NCBI GenBank assembly: GCA_026874595.1
Contig: CM049308.1
Coordinates: 22,419,867 to 22,483,866 of the forward strand
Length of the DNA stretch: 64,000 nt
Reading direction: 5' to 3'
Source of the DNA: Sipunculus nudus
Taxonomy: Eukaryota; Annelida; Sipuncula; Golfingiida; Sipunculidae
The position numbers and the translations under genes are program-made. Positions 36,701 through 47,339 of this stretch are shown here, one piece after another. Position 1 is the stretch's first letter; each line of letters begins with the position of its first letter. The notes below the pieces were generated by a model, which was given only the letters and a program-made list of their open reading frames with translations, did no database searches and was not told the DNA's origin.

Positions 36701-38360
36701 TGTATACGGTATGTTCTGCATACGTGCATGTGAAATGCCACCTAAACCCAGACTCAAGTACTTTCATGCCTGCTCTCAAGCTAGTCTTTTTGTCCACAGT
36801 GTTGCCAACCTCCCTCCAGGTATCTGTGCATTCTGCGATCACCAGTTCTACGTTCACAGACGCTGTGCGTACCACGATCAGAGCTGGTGGCTGCAACGCA
36901 TCCCGCAGCGGCTTCAGTGGAGCGTGTCTGGGTGCACAGGTAACACATTTTAAATTGCTTAAGTATGGCTTGAAATATATACCGTAGGTCCCTTTTTTAT
37001 AGCCTCGGACATAAAACAAAACCTAATGAAAATGTGTACATTTTTTCACAACTAGACATGTGGCCATGTTTCCTAATATATATAACACTGGTAATTCTAT
37101 TTAATACCCTTAATACCCTATTTCATGTATAAAATTATAAGTAAACACTGACAATTCTATAGTTCAGTCTTATGAAGTAAAGAGCTTTCACAAAGCCCAA
37201 GTCATGTGAAAATCTTTTTAATTCATTATGGCACTGCGAGATCGATGGTCAGATAGTTTTGCAACAACTGACTGATCGCTTAAAATGGATCATTGCCCTG
37301 TCATTAACTTGTGGTAGAATGACCATATAAAATATTATTCAGCCTACAGTAAGGCCTAGGTTGGTATTTTTTTTTCATTGAGAATCCAACCATTCTTGAA
37401 CATTCCGTCAAACTCTTTGACCAAATACTTTAGCCTTGCAATGTTGGTTGTGAATATTATTACCATAAGGATTTAGGAATTCCGTTTAGGCGTTAGATTT
37501 TATTGTGTTACTATAGGAGGCAAGGTAATGTTATTAAGTGGAAGGCTGGTTTGGTCAGCTGTTGGGTATACCCCCTGAGCGAGCTGGACCTTGCAGGCGT
37601 ATAGCTAGTACACAAGACCAGATGAAGCTGACCGAGAGAGTTGGGTTCGGCTGGATTAATCATAGCATGAGGTTGTCAGCATGGGACAGCTTATTCCAGT
37701 ATAGGGTAGTCAGGACTGTAAAGAAATTATTTTAAGAATACATTTTATTATATTTTATTAGCAGCAAATCGTACAGGTGTTACGTATGTAGCCTTAGTGT
37801 TCACGTTAAGATGCTTGTCATTTAAAATATTTAATTTAGCCTTCCTATGATATTTATATGATGTTTATAGTGAGTTCGTGTACCCCTTTTTGTAACAATA
37901 TGACTGATCAGTGGGTAGTGTATACGTACAATTCCAGTGCCCATTTTTGGTGGTCCCGCATGGGATAAAGACATGTATATAAAGGTGTTTTGGGTTCGCA
38001 CTGGGGCTAGCTGAACGGGAGATTCTGAACGGACAAGAGAGAGAGTGCACGCTTGCTGAGTTGGGGGGTCAGACTAGGGCAGTGCCGCCCGCGGTCTGAC
38101 CTCTCCAGAAGTCAGAATTAAGACAGTGAATCGCCATCAGTTCTTTTATTCATTTGTTACCAGTCAAACAGCCGGTATTAGCAACAGGTCATATATAGCC
38201 AGAGAAAGAAACAATTGGTAGTAATATCATGAGCAAAGACAAACTAACTTCCATCTTATTTTTTTTGCAGTTTGGCTTGGAGGGAATTCCAGTTTCATGG
38301 AGACAACAGACAACCCGCTACCAAGAAGTCCTTGAACTTGCACAAAAAATAGTATCTTAA
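30770..38360 (+). CDS. selj: Selenoprotein J / J1-crystallin-like ADP-ribosylglycohydrolase-fold protein with in-frame TGA (Sec263)
   Basis: Eight exons: 30770-30839, 31598-31774, 32315-32413, 33394-33486, 33849-34005, 34965-35158, 36800-36939, 38271-38360 (TAA). All junctions are AG...GT and phases agree. The total is 1020 nt, 339 residues plus stop. TGA at 35155-35157 is codon 263. Translation continues in frame across two more exons with clear family similarity, ending LELAQKIVS. Family features: GAIVGAAVADAAAQPLHWIY (12-31), CYGDQ (66-70), DTQIDGVTK (151-159), TQDND (184-188), AGGCNASR (292-299). In active ADP-ribosylglycohydrolases the last motif is GGDTDT-like; here its metal-binding Asp residues are replaced, as I recall for J1-crystallins and SelJ, so hydrolase activity is doubtful. 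ATG 30770 follows an AG at 30750-30751, so an upstream non-coding exon is possible. A SECIS lies at 38745-38789. SelJ is reported in fishes and a sea urchin, with Cys homologues in cnidarians. Confidence 0.9.
30895..31080 (+). repeat. Dispersed repeat shared with 7370-7565
   Basis: Shared ttctaaaatcatttgcttac-like and taccatgcatg blocks. It lies in SelJ intron 1. Confidence 0.55.
31861..32155. repeat. Diverged ~74-bp tandem repeat in SelJ intron 2
   Basis: About four units alternate ctctattacagccaccttta-like and attaagggcacctttaaaat-like halves followed by ggcacttctc. Divergence between units is high, so the array is old. Confidence 0.75.
33110..33325 (+). repeat. Dispersed repeat shared with 16340-16565
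   Basis: Copy of the same family as 16340-16565, in SelJ intron 3, ending about 70 bp before the exon at 33394. Confidence 0.6.
34080..34720 (+). repeat. Interspersed repeat, family R1, longest copy
   Basis: The head (cttgtctatgacgagacgca ... attaacttttagtgtcgc) plus degenerate units with taataaggtcagaggtcact match 1455-1960. It lies in SelJ intron 5 between the exons at 33849 and 34965. Confidence 0.75.
35159..36799 (+). other. SelJ intron after the TGA exon
   Basis: A 1.6-kb intron with dispersed-repeat pieces at 35310-35390, 35420-35620 (like 7600-7800) and 36530-36740 (like 18925-19140). The acceptor tctttttgtccacag is strong. The TGA codon lies one base before the donor of this intron. 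Confidence 0.6.
37778..38186 (+). mobile_element. Possible solo LTR (retrotransposon fossil)
   Basis: About 409 bp runs from tgttacg to a terminal aaca, with a TATA-like tgtatataaagg near 37975 and a GC-richer transcribed-looking part after it. No matching 5-bp target duplication and no internal region were found, so the call rests on shape only. It lies in the last SelJ intron. Confidence 0.3.
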
Positions 38361-38650
38361 ATGTTTCATTAATTTTATATTCATTTATCAGAGAGGGAAA
38401 ATAGTTTTAAATAATACCAAATCTGCAGTCAACAGTATGCCTATATATGTCAATTTGTGAACACATCTATCAGCTGTTTTCTGCTTTGGAGAATAATTTT
38501 TTAATTATGAAAATAATACTGAAGTAAAATTGACTTTCATCCCTACTTTTTTTTATGCATTCATAAAAAGAAAAAGGTGTGACCCTCAAAATGTCCATTA
38601 AAAAGATATACATACATTTATATAAATTTTATAAGGATACACCTAGAATT

Positions 38651-38660
38651 ATATATATAT

Positions 38661-38697
<37 letters not shown>
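38651..38697. repeat. (TA)n microsatellite at the duplication border
   Basis: (TA)n lies immediately left of ttagcgatattgttgg. Unit B starts after a similar ta-rich stretch near 49240-49262, so (TA)n pairing may have mediated the duplication. Confidence 0.85.
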
Positions 38698-38744
38698 GTT
38701 AGCGATATTGTTGGTAACTGTGACAAGATTATGGGGATGATTAC

Positions 38745-38789
38745 ATGATGTTTTCTAGGAAAGCACACCAAGTGTCCTGGAGAATTGAT
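38745..38789 (+). promoter_or_regulatory. SECIS element of the SelJ gene
   Basis: ATGA at 38745-38748 is followed by ttttctagga (38751-38760). This pairs over ten positions, including two G-U pairs, with tcctggagaa (38775-38784). TGAT follows at 38786-38789. The apical loop opens with AA (38761-38762). Spacing of 12 nt from ATGA to the loop AA matches the eukaryotic SECIS core (AUGA ... AA ... UGA quartet). It lies 385 nt after the stop and before AATAAA. A lower stem is suggested by atgggg (38731-38736) facing ctcccat (38791-38797), with an asymmetric internal loop. Confidence 0.85.
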
Positions 38790-38848
38790 GCTCCCATCAA
38801 GGCCCATGCTCTTCTTTCAGTTAATGGCATTTGTTTTGTTATATATTC

Positions 38849-38854
38849 AATAAA
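38849..38854 (+). terminator. Poly(A) signal AATAAA of SelJ
   Basis: tatattcAATAAAaaaaatg lies 60 bp after the SECIS and is the first canonical signal downstream of it. Confidence 0.6.
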
Positions 38855-38900
38855 AAAAATGAAATATGTCATTGTCATATTGTTCATTGTGATTACATTA

Positions 38901-41005
38901 CAAACATTATACGAAGAAATAGTGTTTTGTTTAGATTAAAACAAAATTTGTTTAACTTCGCCAGCTGTAAGTCATCTGAGCTAAAGGAATGGCCCTTTAT
39001 CCACCGTTTGTCTGCCATCTGTCTGTCATGTCACAAATCATTACTGTTAGGTCCAGGAGGTTAATACTTCACTTGCTGAATGTTCCTGATAGGTGTCCAG
39101 TCGAAACCAAAAGTAGGTCACTGTGACTTATATTCTCTGAGATTTTGAATGGAAATATGAGAAACCATCCATCCATATGTGAAGAGGGCACAAACCAACA
39201 CTGAAAGGCCAAGGAACTTGCTGACATGCTAACCATATGATAGGTCCTCTGTGGAAAATGAAGAATAGGTCATTGTGTTTTATATTTTAAGATCAAATAC
39301 CTGAGAAGTTAAGATAACTGTCAGAAAAAAATACAAAAGGGCAAATTTCTCAAGAATAGCTACTCAAATAGCTAAATAGCTATACTCTCTCCGTTAACGA
39401 ACCTCTTTCTATTGGGCACTGTGGGATGGTCGGGACTACTTGTCTCATCTGTCAAACTTGAAATTCAAAGTTGTTACAATTCAAGCACTAGTGCTCACAA
39501 AATATAATTAACTTCCGTGAAGTCCTTGCAACAAAATTACCCATGTTTATGTAATTTGCCCAGGGGCGGATCCAGGATTTAGGAAAAGGGGGGGGGTCCA
39601 ACCCAGGGGGACAAATGTGAACCCTAAAAAAAAGGTCCTCAGGTCTGAAAAAGGGGGGGGGGGGTCCAGGCGGCAAAATTTTGTCTGAAGCCCTTAAAAA
39701 AACGTTGTTTCTGTTGAAAAAGGGGGGGTCCGGACCCCCTGGACCCCCCCCCCCCCCGGATCCGCTTCTGTTGCCTTCGAACAATTCTAATCCAACGTAC
39801 TCAAACTGACTACAGTATCATTTTCATTACAACTGTTATATGGCTGTATCAATATGCCGAAGTATCGATATATACTTTAATTACCCTCCCATGCTTTCGA
39901 GTCTTCCCCAACCCTCTAAGATAAATTGACTGCACTGTCTAAATAAGCATTTAGCTGTAAAGTTGGCTTAAAGCAGTTGTTTAGCTTATACGACCATTTG
40001 CCCGATAAGCTTATGTCATCGTCACGCGGCGTCCGTCTATCCGTCTTTCCATCTAGCATCCGTCCACAAAGTTCAAAATGCTTTTTCCCTTTTATTTCTC
40101 TAATTTTCGCTGTTTTATCTAGGAAGGCTAGGTATGGGCTCTGAAATCTATATACAGAATTTTTGAAATTAATTAATTATGCACATTATTGCATATTTTT
40201 GAAATCATCCAAAATGCTTATTTTCCTTTATTTTTTTTAGCAATTTTTATATAGTTTTATTTTTTTTTTCATCTAACAGGACTAGCTGTTACCTCACAGA
40301 CTTCCACAGAGTCATTAATAATGCAAATTTATACACACATTTTAAAAATCACATCATCGCTTCTTTTCCACATACAAACATACGATATTAGATGCACAAC
40401 CATTTCCTCTTCAAATGAAAGATTTCGGTCACATACCAAGCATAAAAACAGTACTACTACATTCCATATGATTTTTTTAATGTGGAGAAAATAAAACAAT
40501 GTATAGACAAATAAATTAAATAAATAATACACATAACAGGTGAGATTTAAATAAGAAATATGATATCTCCAATAAATAACTTGACTAATAAATGACTTCT
40601 TGATCATGAGAGTACATAAATCTAATGCATTTATTTGACTAAATATTGATTTTTTTTACGGTCATTAATGTAACAGCATGACATGCTGTAGAGAATAATT
40701 TATGAATTTCACGGGATTCCTACTCCCATGAAAGTGCTATCAAGTCATGCTATTGGACATCTGGAACTTATTGAGTTATAAAATTTAAACATTTTATGTG
40801 CTCAACATATCTCATTATTTTCATAAATGGATACTTTAACACAAAGGTAATTTCAAAGTGAGAAACAAAATTAAATCCAAATGAAAAGAACCAATTTATA
40901 CACAATTTAAAATGTATTTTAAAAGTATAAGAAGACTTGTGGGGTTAAACGTAACATTTCCAATACATCGAGATATATCCGGAATATTAAGAAATGGTAT
41001 TGCTC
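38901..41005. other. Repeat-rich spacer between SelJ and the secreted-protein gene
   Basis: Holds diverged dispersed repeats (38960-39330 with gtcactgtgact words; 40000-40330 with cgataagcttatgtcatcgt and cgtccgtc words), the MITE at 39561-39770 and AT-rich 3' sequence of the minus-strand gene. No exon was recognised. Confidence 0.55.
39561..39770. mobile_element. 210-bp hAT-like MITE present only in unit A
   Basis: Ends are caggggcggatcc and, inverted, cagaagcggatcc, with target duplication TTGCC at 39556-39560 and 39771-39775. The unit B sequence near 50112-50125 (aatttgccttctaacaattc) is the empty site. The interior is G/C runs with no coding capacity. Confidence 0.9.
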
Positions 41006-43657
41006 TTAGGACATATTAATTTCCGCAGTTCCCCGTAAAAGCCATTTCAGCCCTTGGTTATTCTCCACTTGTTCCGCTAACGCTGACAATTCCCGCCAGA
41101 TGGGGTTACCTTCTGCGTGGACGGGCATTATGGGATACCTGAGACGGACACTCCCGACATTTTTCAAGTGAGGAAGACTGATGTATTGACCAGAAGCTTT
41201 TGTCCATCTCACTTTTCCGTCCCTGTCTAGAACCTTCCATGCATTACCTGTGGTATCCGCGTCAGTTTTACCTAACCAGCCAAAGAAACTTTCAGGTGTT
41301 CTGTAGAAGTTCTTGGAGTTTGTACCGTTAAGGGCACCGTCAGGGCCGCCCAAAACAGTTTTACCGAGCTCAGAATCGGCGTCTCCTTTATACTCAATAT
41401 TATACGGGTTCCAGTTGAATAATGGTGTCAAGTAAATGATTTCCAGTGGGATGGCGTATGAAACTTTCTGGTGATGCAAATGGCAATTTTCCTTGTTATT
41501 TCCATAACAAAGCTTCAGTTTCATACCTGGTATGTTTTCTTGAGTGTTAAATGCCACAAACAGATTAGAATCTGAAAAAGAACGGCTCCTTTTACGACTT
41601 CCCATTGCTCCAGCCTTATCCTCCAAATAGTAACGGTGGTAACGGGCTGCGTTCAGTGGTTCGCCGGTGATGATGTCATACTTTTTACCATGAAAATTAT
41701 CTTCAACAAAGCCTGGATAGTTATCTTTTCCAGGAATCTCAGACATTATCTTATCTAACGCATCGTAATTATAAGCATAGTTTATTCTACCCCATTTATT
41801 TGGATGGTGCAACTGAAACCTGCTATGGCGTGCCTTGTGCGATTGGAAATAAGTTTTCTGGGAAGCCATGCGTGGAGCCAAGTCGTCCAGCATTCTCATA
41901 TCTGAGGGGTCAACGTAACTTTTAAGTGGGTGACACAAAATGCGATAATTCCACTGGGCAATCACTGGTTTGGAACCTTCAATATCAATAATTTTTCGTG
42001 GCATAAATGCATAGTTTTCCCCGGGATTCTTATGTCCCGTATAGGATGTGTACTTGATCTTATCCAGCATGTCCTCCCAGTCCGCTGCGTCAAGTTGGTG
42101 CCGATCACTATCAAAATCGGTAAAATTCCCGTCTGAGTCGGTCCAAGCACCTTCCAAGTAACACAACACGGGTTTAAAGTATTTCTTGTACGGCCTGTGT
42201 GTTTCGTTATGCGTGTGAAAAGCATAAAACCATTCCCTCATTTCTTGGGATTGTTCTTGCACCGAGTCCAGATTGCTGACTTCCTCTGGAACATCGGGAA
42301 AAGGGATTTCTTCCGTCTTGTGGTAGCCTGTACCTGTGGTGTCCGGCATGCGCAAAAGATAATCATTATGCCGGGTACGGAATTCAACCCCGTTCAAGAC
42401 GGCGGCAATTTCTCCCATCCCCACAGTCCTGTAGTGGTTCGGGTGGTTGTGGATGCCGGCGATCCCACTATATGAAGAGTAGTGTGGGCTGAAATATGGT
42501 TTTGTGCCACCGTTGACAACTCGCACTTGCTTTATGCCAGATTGACCATTTGTGCCTGTAGCTAGCTCTACGGCCATTTGGGACAGGAGAAGTTGTCGGG
42601 TGACTGCCTTTAAATTTTCTTCCAATCTCTCAAGACGCTCCCCTATCTCAGATCCAGCGCACAGAGGAAATATCAGAAGTACCATCACCAGGGTTACCCG
42701 CATCTGTGGAGTAGTAAAGAAAAGATAAATGATATGAAATCAATAAAATATTTTATGATTAAAGGGACTGTTCCGATGTAAGTCTTTTTACCGATCGTAG
42801 TGCAGACTTGCTCTTTATTTTATTTATATCCAAGTCCTTACCAACAAAAATTTTTTTCTTTTATTTTTTCAACATGGGCACATGTTCCGTGTTTTCTAAA
42901 AGTGTGTTGTTAAACAAGGTCATATATCTGTTACAGAGGCATCATACGAACTATTAATATGTACACAGAGTAAAACAGCAATCAAATTTACAGATAATGC
43001 AATTGAATAGCTGGTTTTAATATTCTGTTGCTAAATTTCAATGCGTACCGGGGTTGGAAACAATACTGCTGTCTAATATATGTAATTTGCCTATGTACAT
43101 TAAACTTAATAAATACTTTACCTTGAAATATACTTAACATTAAGGAAAGTAATTTGTCATTTTAACCGGCTGAAGTGCACGGCTGCAGAGTGTATACAGT
43201 ATTACTGTATTCGGTACACTGCATGCAAGCCCGGGATAGAGCGGCTGCGCAGAACCACTTAATGTATGAATAACAAGATGTCGCAAACATTAAATCCCTG
43301 TCAGGATGATCCGTCTTAAACCACCCGCTAACAATGAACAGTATGTCTGTCTTAATGAAACAGCCATAACAATGGGATAGAACCCTTTGAATTAACATTA
43401 TGTTGATCCAGATTACCTCCAAAATATAATGGATTCTTCCTTGGGTGTTTTCCTAACCCTCTACAAAATTTCAAGAAAATCTGTTCAGAACTTTTCTCGG
43501 ACATTTGCTGACAGATTAATCGAGAGTAAAGTATAATACCTCGTATAATACTTGGTAAATGTGTAATAATATTTTTACGAGTAAGGATTCTACAGGAGCT
43601 GACTGTATTAAACGTTAATACTATTAATATAAAACGTTAACGGAATCTTACCTTCAT
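41006..43657 (-). CDS. Secreted protein of unknown family, copy A (two exons)
   Basis: Exon 1 is 43657-43652 (ATG AAG, Met-Lys) with donor aag|gtaaga; exon 2 is 42703-41006 after the acceptor tactccacag, stop TAA. The protein is 567 residues, MKMRVTLVMVLLIFPLCAGS then mature chain. The hydrophobic N-terminus is a good signal peptide, likely cut near the AGS at 18-20. A short amphipathic helix or coiled coil follows (EIGERLERLEENLKAVTRQL). The rest is His-, Tyr- and Asn-rich with clusters such as HNHPNHYR, HTHNETH, LHHPNKW, RYHRYYLE and CHLHHQK, which could bind metal. N-glycosylation sequons include NETH, NFTD and NGTN. Conserved-looking core: VSYAIPLEIIYLTPLFNWNP. I do not recognise the family. 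A TATA box stands upstream at 43747-43753. Confidence 0.88.
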
Positions 43658-43746
43658 AGCTACTGTGAAGTATTTTCTCTATCTGGGATCCTGGCTTTTT
43701 CTATGATCGTTGTCGATGTGTGATGTGACTGTGAAACGGGAGGTCC

Positions 43747-43753
43747 TTATATA
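43747..43753 (-). promoter_or_regulatory. TATA box of copy A
   Basis: gctaTATAAgg on the minus strand, about 90 bp before the exon 1 donor. Transcription would start near 43720, giving an exon 1 of about 70 bp whose only codons are ATG AAG. The same element is kept in copy B. Confidence 0.7.
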
Positions 43754-44149
43754 GCTTTCACAGAAGACCCACCTACCTGACCAAAACAGAAAGTAGGGCA
43801 GTGGGGAATCGGTCAGCTGAGAATTTCTGGACATTAGGGTAGGGGGTTAAAACTGGTATCTGGATATGAGGCGTTAACCTCTGACCTGAAACTTAACGCT
43901 TTTTTGCGTGAACAAGTTTACACGGGCCAAAAATCCTTCACGTCACGTCCATTATATACCCCGCCCTTGATATAATACCCCTTTTAAGTATCATAATTTT
44001 TAAATCATGCCGAAAATAGAGATGCCGATATAGTTTAACTGCTATTTTATTTAACTTTGTGTATTGACTATATGGGAATACGAAATCTTATGAGAAAAAT
44101 TCAACATTTAACCGTTTAGGCTAGGAATTGGGGGGGGGGGGGGGGGGGG

Positions 44150-44216
44150 GGGGGTTGAACCATGCATAGACTTTAAGCCGTCAAATCTAACGCCTTAACC
44201 ACTATATATCCGCTCT
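44150..44216 (-). repeat. tRNA-like sequence (SINE head or tRNA pseudogene)
   Basis: On the minus strand, tagtggttaaggcg (box A) and tggttcaacccc (box B) are separated by about 30 nt, resembling a Leu/Ser-type tRNA 5' half and T arm. The acceptor stem is not paired, so it is not a functional tRNA. It abuts a 25-base C/G run and is repeated at 54055-54125. Confidence 0.4.
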
Positions 44217-45094
44217 GCTCTGCCTTTCCCACTATATAAACTTTATATGATTTATCTGGCATGTGTCAGTATATTGGATCCGGTCAAATGGCCTGATTAT
44301 ATACCTCACGAGTATGTTTGTACAGAAAACACTTAATATATGGGATGTATACCCTTCATGACCACATGCACAAGAATAGTTGTAGCTAAAATGTACACAG
44401 GGGATTTAGGACACATGGGCGATCTTTTTTGACATTGGTTATATTATATTTATTTAAGTTTTCAAAGTCGGCCTCCCATCCCCACAAAATCCCCACAGTG
44501 AACAAATAATCTAAGTTTATTCCAAACAAATTTAACAACAGTGATAAATAATGCAAATTTTTTTCCAGGGCCATTTTGCAATAATGTCAATGTATTTTAT
44601 GTAATACATGGATAACATTTATAGAATGCGTAGCAAAAATGTCGTTGCCAAAATTATTTTGGACTAACTTGTTAAATCCGTGTCTGTATCTGATAACTTC
44701 CAGTTTAAATATCTGGGTGAATTCTTGAAATCATTCAACTGAACAAAAGCCCTCCACTTGAGCTTTTTTTTTTTTTTTTTTTTTGGTTAAACGAGGCTCT
44801 TATTTACAGTATAGGAGTCTTTACCAGGTGGTGCGTGCCCACACATACACCTATAAATATATCGAATTAGCGCACACATCACCTTTTTCCGTGTCAGCTG
44901 TCACGTCTTCAGTTTCCAATTTTCGTCAAGAATTATGGATGAAAGAGGGAAAGGGACCTATCTGTTTTAGTTCCGAATTGTAATCAGACCACTGGGAGCG
45001 TATAGGTTTGGATTGTGCATCTGGCCCAAACTTTATACATAAGAAACCCCCACTTTCAGTGGTCTGATTATAATTCGTGCTCTTTGCGTACCCT

Positions 45095-45182
45095 GCATGG
45101 TGTTCGAGCCCAGAGAACCTTGCAATACAAAGCAGCGGTTACACGAAAGGATGTTTGGGACGACTGCAGTCAGGAGCGTTGA
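45095..45182. repeat. SINE-like fragment in unit A
   Basis: gttcgagccc ... accttgcaatacaaagcagc ... gactgcagt. It is like 55005-55112 and 9955-10075 but lacks the ggcgcagcgg part. Confidence 0.4.
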
Positions 45183-47339
45183 TAAATATGTAAAAAGTAG
45201 GCTCTTTCTTCATGTATCATTTCATTTGAACAGGAATTTTCAGTTCAAGTAAGTTAAATCTTTTTAAATATACGTTTATAACACCAAATGTGATCCATAT
45301 TTTTTTGTTTAAGGCATACCCGGTATATGCTTTTCAGTGGTATGACCTAGCATTTGGGAAAATTACACACCATGGGCCCGCAGGTGCAGTAATCACCGGA
45401 CCAGGGCAACACCAGGATATCAAAATGAGAGGAAGCGGGTGCTCCTCCCCTATCATGTAGCTTGCATTGAAAGTGGAAGATCTTACCCCCAAAATAAGAT
45501 TTACAATTTACGATAAAACAGGAGAAGTTAGAAATCATTTCAGTGCAACGTTTACCTGTAATTTATAAATGAAATCAAAGTACTTTCGCTTGTGTGAGAA
45601 AGTATAATAGGTATGTCATAGGTATGTCGACTCGTGACCATGTCAAACACGTCATAAAAAATAAACTAAATGTTAAAGAAATTTTATTATTTTGATTTCT
45701 TTTTAGGGAGTCGGTCCGGCTTGAACACAGAAGTAGTAATTTTCTTTATTCTAAAAATCAAAGTAACATCTTTAATGGACCGGGGGGAGGGGGGGGGGTA
45801 TTCATTTTTTAGCGTAAGATGTACAGCACATTTTTCCTTTTTTGTTCCCTATAACCTGTTTTGATTCTATGTACAGCACATATATTACTATTAAACCTGC
45901 AATGAACTACCAGTAGCCGTCGCTGGTCCGTGATCTTCCCTTTCACGCAAACATCACGCTATGTTTACATATATATGTCCTCGATGTGAAGCCAAGGTTG
46001 ACAAAAAGCGAACTTTACGTCCTCAGAAGATACCGTAAATCAAGTGAGAGCTACGGTTTATATATTCATTCAGGGCTGAATCGGTTCAAGAATAAAAGAT
46101 TAATCATATAGCAGTAGTTAGAAGCGTTTTACAAGAGATCAACTGTGTACCTATATGCGGACAGCCCTTGCAAATAAAACAACCAGGCATGGGAATTTAA
46201 TTATATATACAGTGATAGATTTGAGGCGGAAGGAAGTGATGGGTGTAAAACCCGTCTTATGAAATTTTTACTTACCTTAGGCATATTTCATTAAAATCAA
46301 TTGGGTATATGGCCTGCACAATTTTCTTCGACTTCAAGAAGACAGAAAGCACTCGCGTGCCCCATGCAGTGCATTTGGAGCTTTATGTATTATGTATACG
46401 AAGGCCGTACTTGGATTCTCTGATCCGCGTTCCACTCCTTACACGTAAAGCCAAACATTTATTACCGTGCTGGTCAGCTGCCCATAACAGTAAGTTAAGT
46501 TTTGTCTTTGACATGCCACAGAACACAGGGTAGCAAAACTGCTGGTCAGCTGCCCATCACAGTAAGTTTTGTCTTTGAAATGCCACATAACACAGGGTAG
46601 CAAAACTGCGTGCAGGCGCGGTTCCAGGATTTATTCCGGGGACGGATGGGTACTACAGATATACTAGTACATGTATATACATACCCTGAATTTATGTCTG
46701 AGGGCCCTCCATGTACAAGAAATATTTGGTAATCTGGGAGACAATGGGCGCTATTTTTCTGGATTTAAAATGCCGACTCTTTCACCAAAATAATTATTTT
46801 TTTCACTCACCACGTTTAAATTACATAAATAATAATGTTTACCTTTTGATTGTCAAAGATACCCATGCAGTCATTATAACAGTCATAAAAATAACAGTGA
46901 GATACGACAGATGGTATACATTCAAACATAGCAATAATGTAAGTGGAGCATTGACAGATATGTTCATAAAACCATCAGATTATGGTAAAGAAAGTATATA
47001 AGGACATTCTGAGACATATCCATCTGGGATATTCACAAGTTTGTTTGAATCTAAATAGCGATAAGATTGGGGGGGGGGGGGGGAGTGATGATCCCCCAAA
47101 ACGACACCTCTGAATCAACAGCCGTGCATTAACATGATTTAGTAAACAAGACCAGCTGTTGTTGTGTCTGGAAATACCCATCGGCCAGCAGCAACTAATT
47201 CTAAAGTTGCATGTTATAGTCAATGACTTCATGTAATCTATATATAGGGATACAACAGATGTACCTGGCCAACTGGTCGCCATCCCAACATATTTAAGTA
47301 TGATCAAATCATACTTAAATATTTGTATTTGATCGGAAG

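Larger units (their letters stand above)
38361..38900 (+). other. SelJ 3' UTR
   Basis: From the TAA stop to just past AATAAA at 38849. It contains a (TA)n tract at about 38651-38697 and the SECIS at 38745-38789. The left border of the 10.5-kb tandem duplication falls at the end of the (TA)n tract. Confidence 0.75.
43760..47339. other. Upstream region of copy A, no further gene seen
   Basis: Non-coding sequence duplicated in unit B (53680-57200). It includes the tRNA-like and SINE-like pieces, G-runs (44130-44154, 45782-45798, 47069-47083) and a local duplication near 46470-46610 (ctgctggtcagctgcccat, ggtagcaaaactg twice). Confidence 0.5.

Noticed and set aside
36576-36953. Overlapping plus-strand frame ending in HRRCAYHDQSWWLQRIPQ as a separate gene
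   Set aside because: It overlaps the SelJ exon 36800-36939 in the wrong frame; the family-like sequence is in the other frame.
37778-38186. Firm call of an LTR retrotransposon remnant
   Set aside because: Kept only as a low-confidence feature: no target duplication and no internal region were found.
38501-38535. Alternative SECIS with ATGA at 38507
   Set aside because: The distance to the next TGA leaves no room for a helix of ten or more pairs, and the flanks do not pair.
41930-42475. Plus-strand open frames antisense to the secreted-protein gene (also 52269-52814)
   Set aside because: They are shadows of the minus-strand coding frame and are preserved only because the duplicated gene is.
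41006-42703. Tyrosinase or hemocyanin domain suggested by the His clusters
   Set aside because: The spacing of His residues does not match the two copper-binding motifs and no companion residues were seen.
44150-44216. Functional tRNA gene
   Set aside because: Box A and box B-like words are present but the acceptor stem does not pair.
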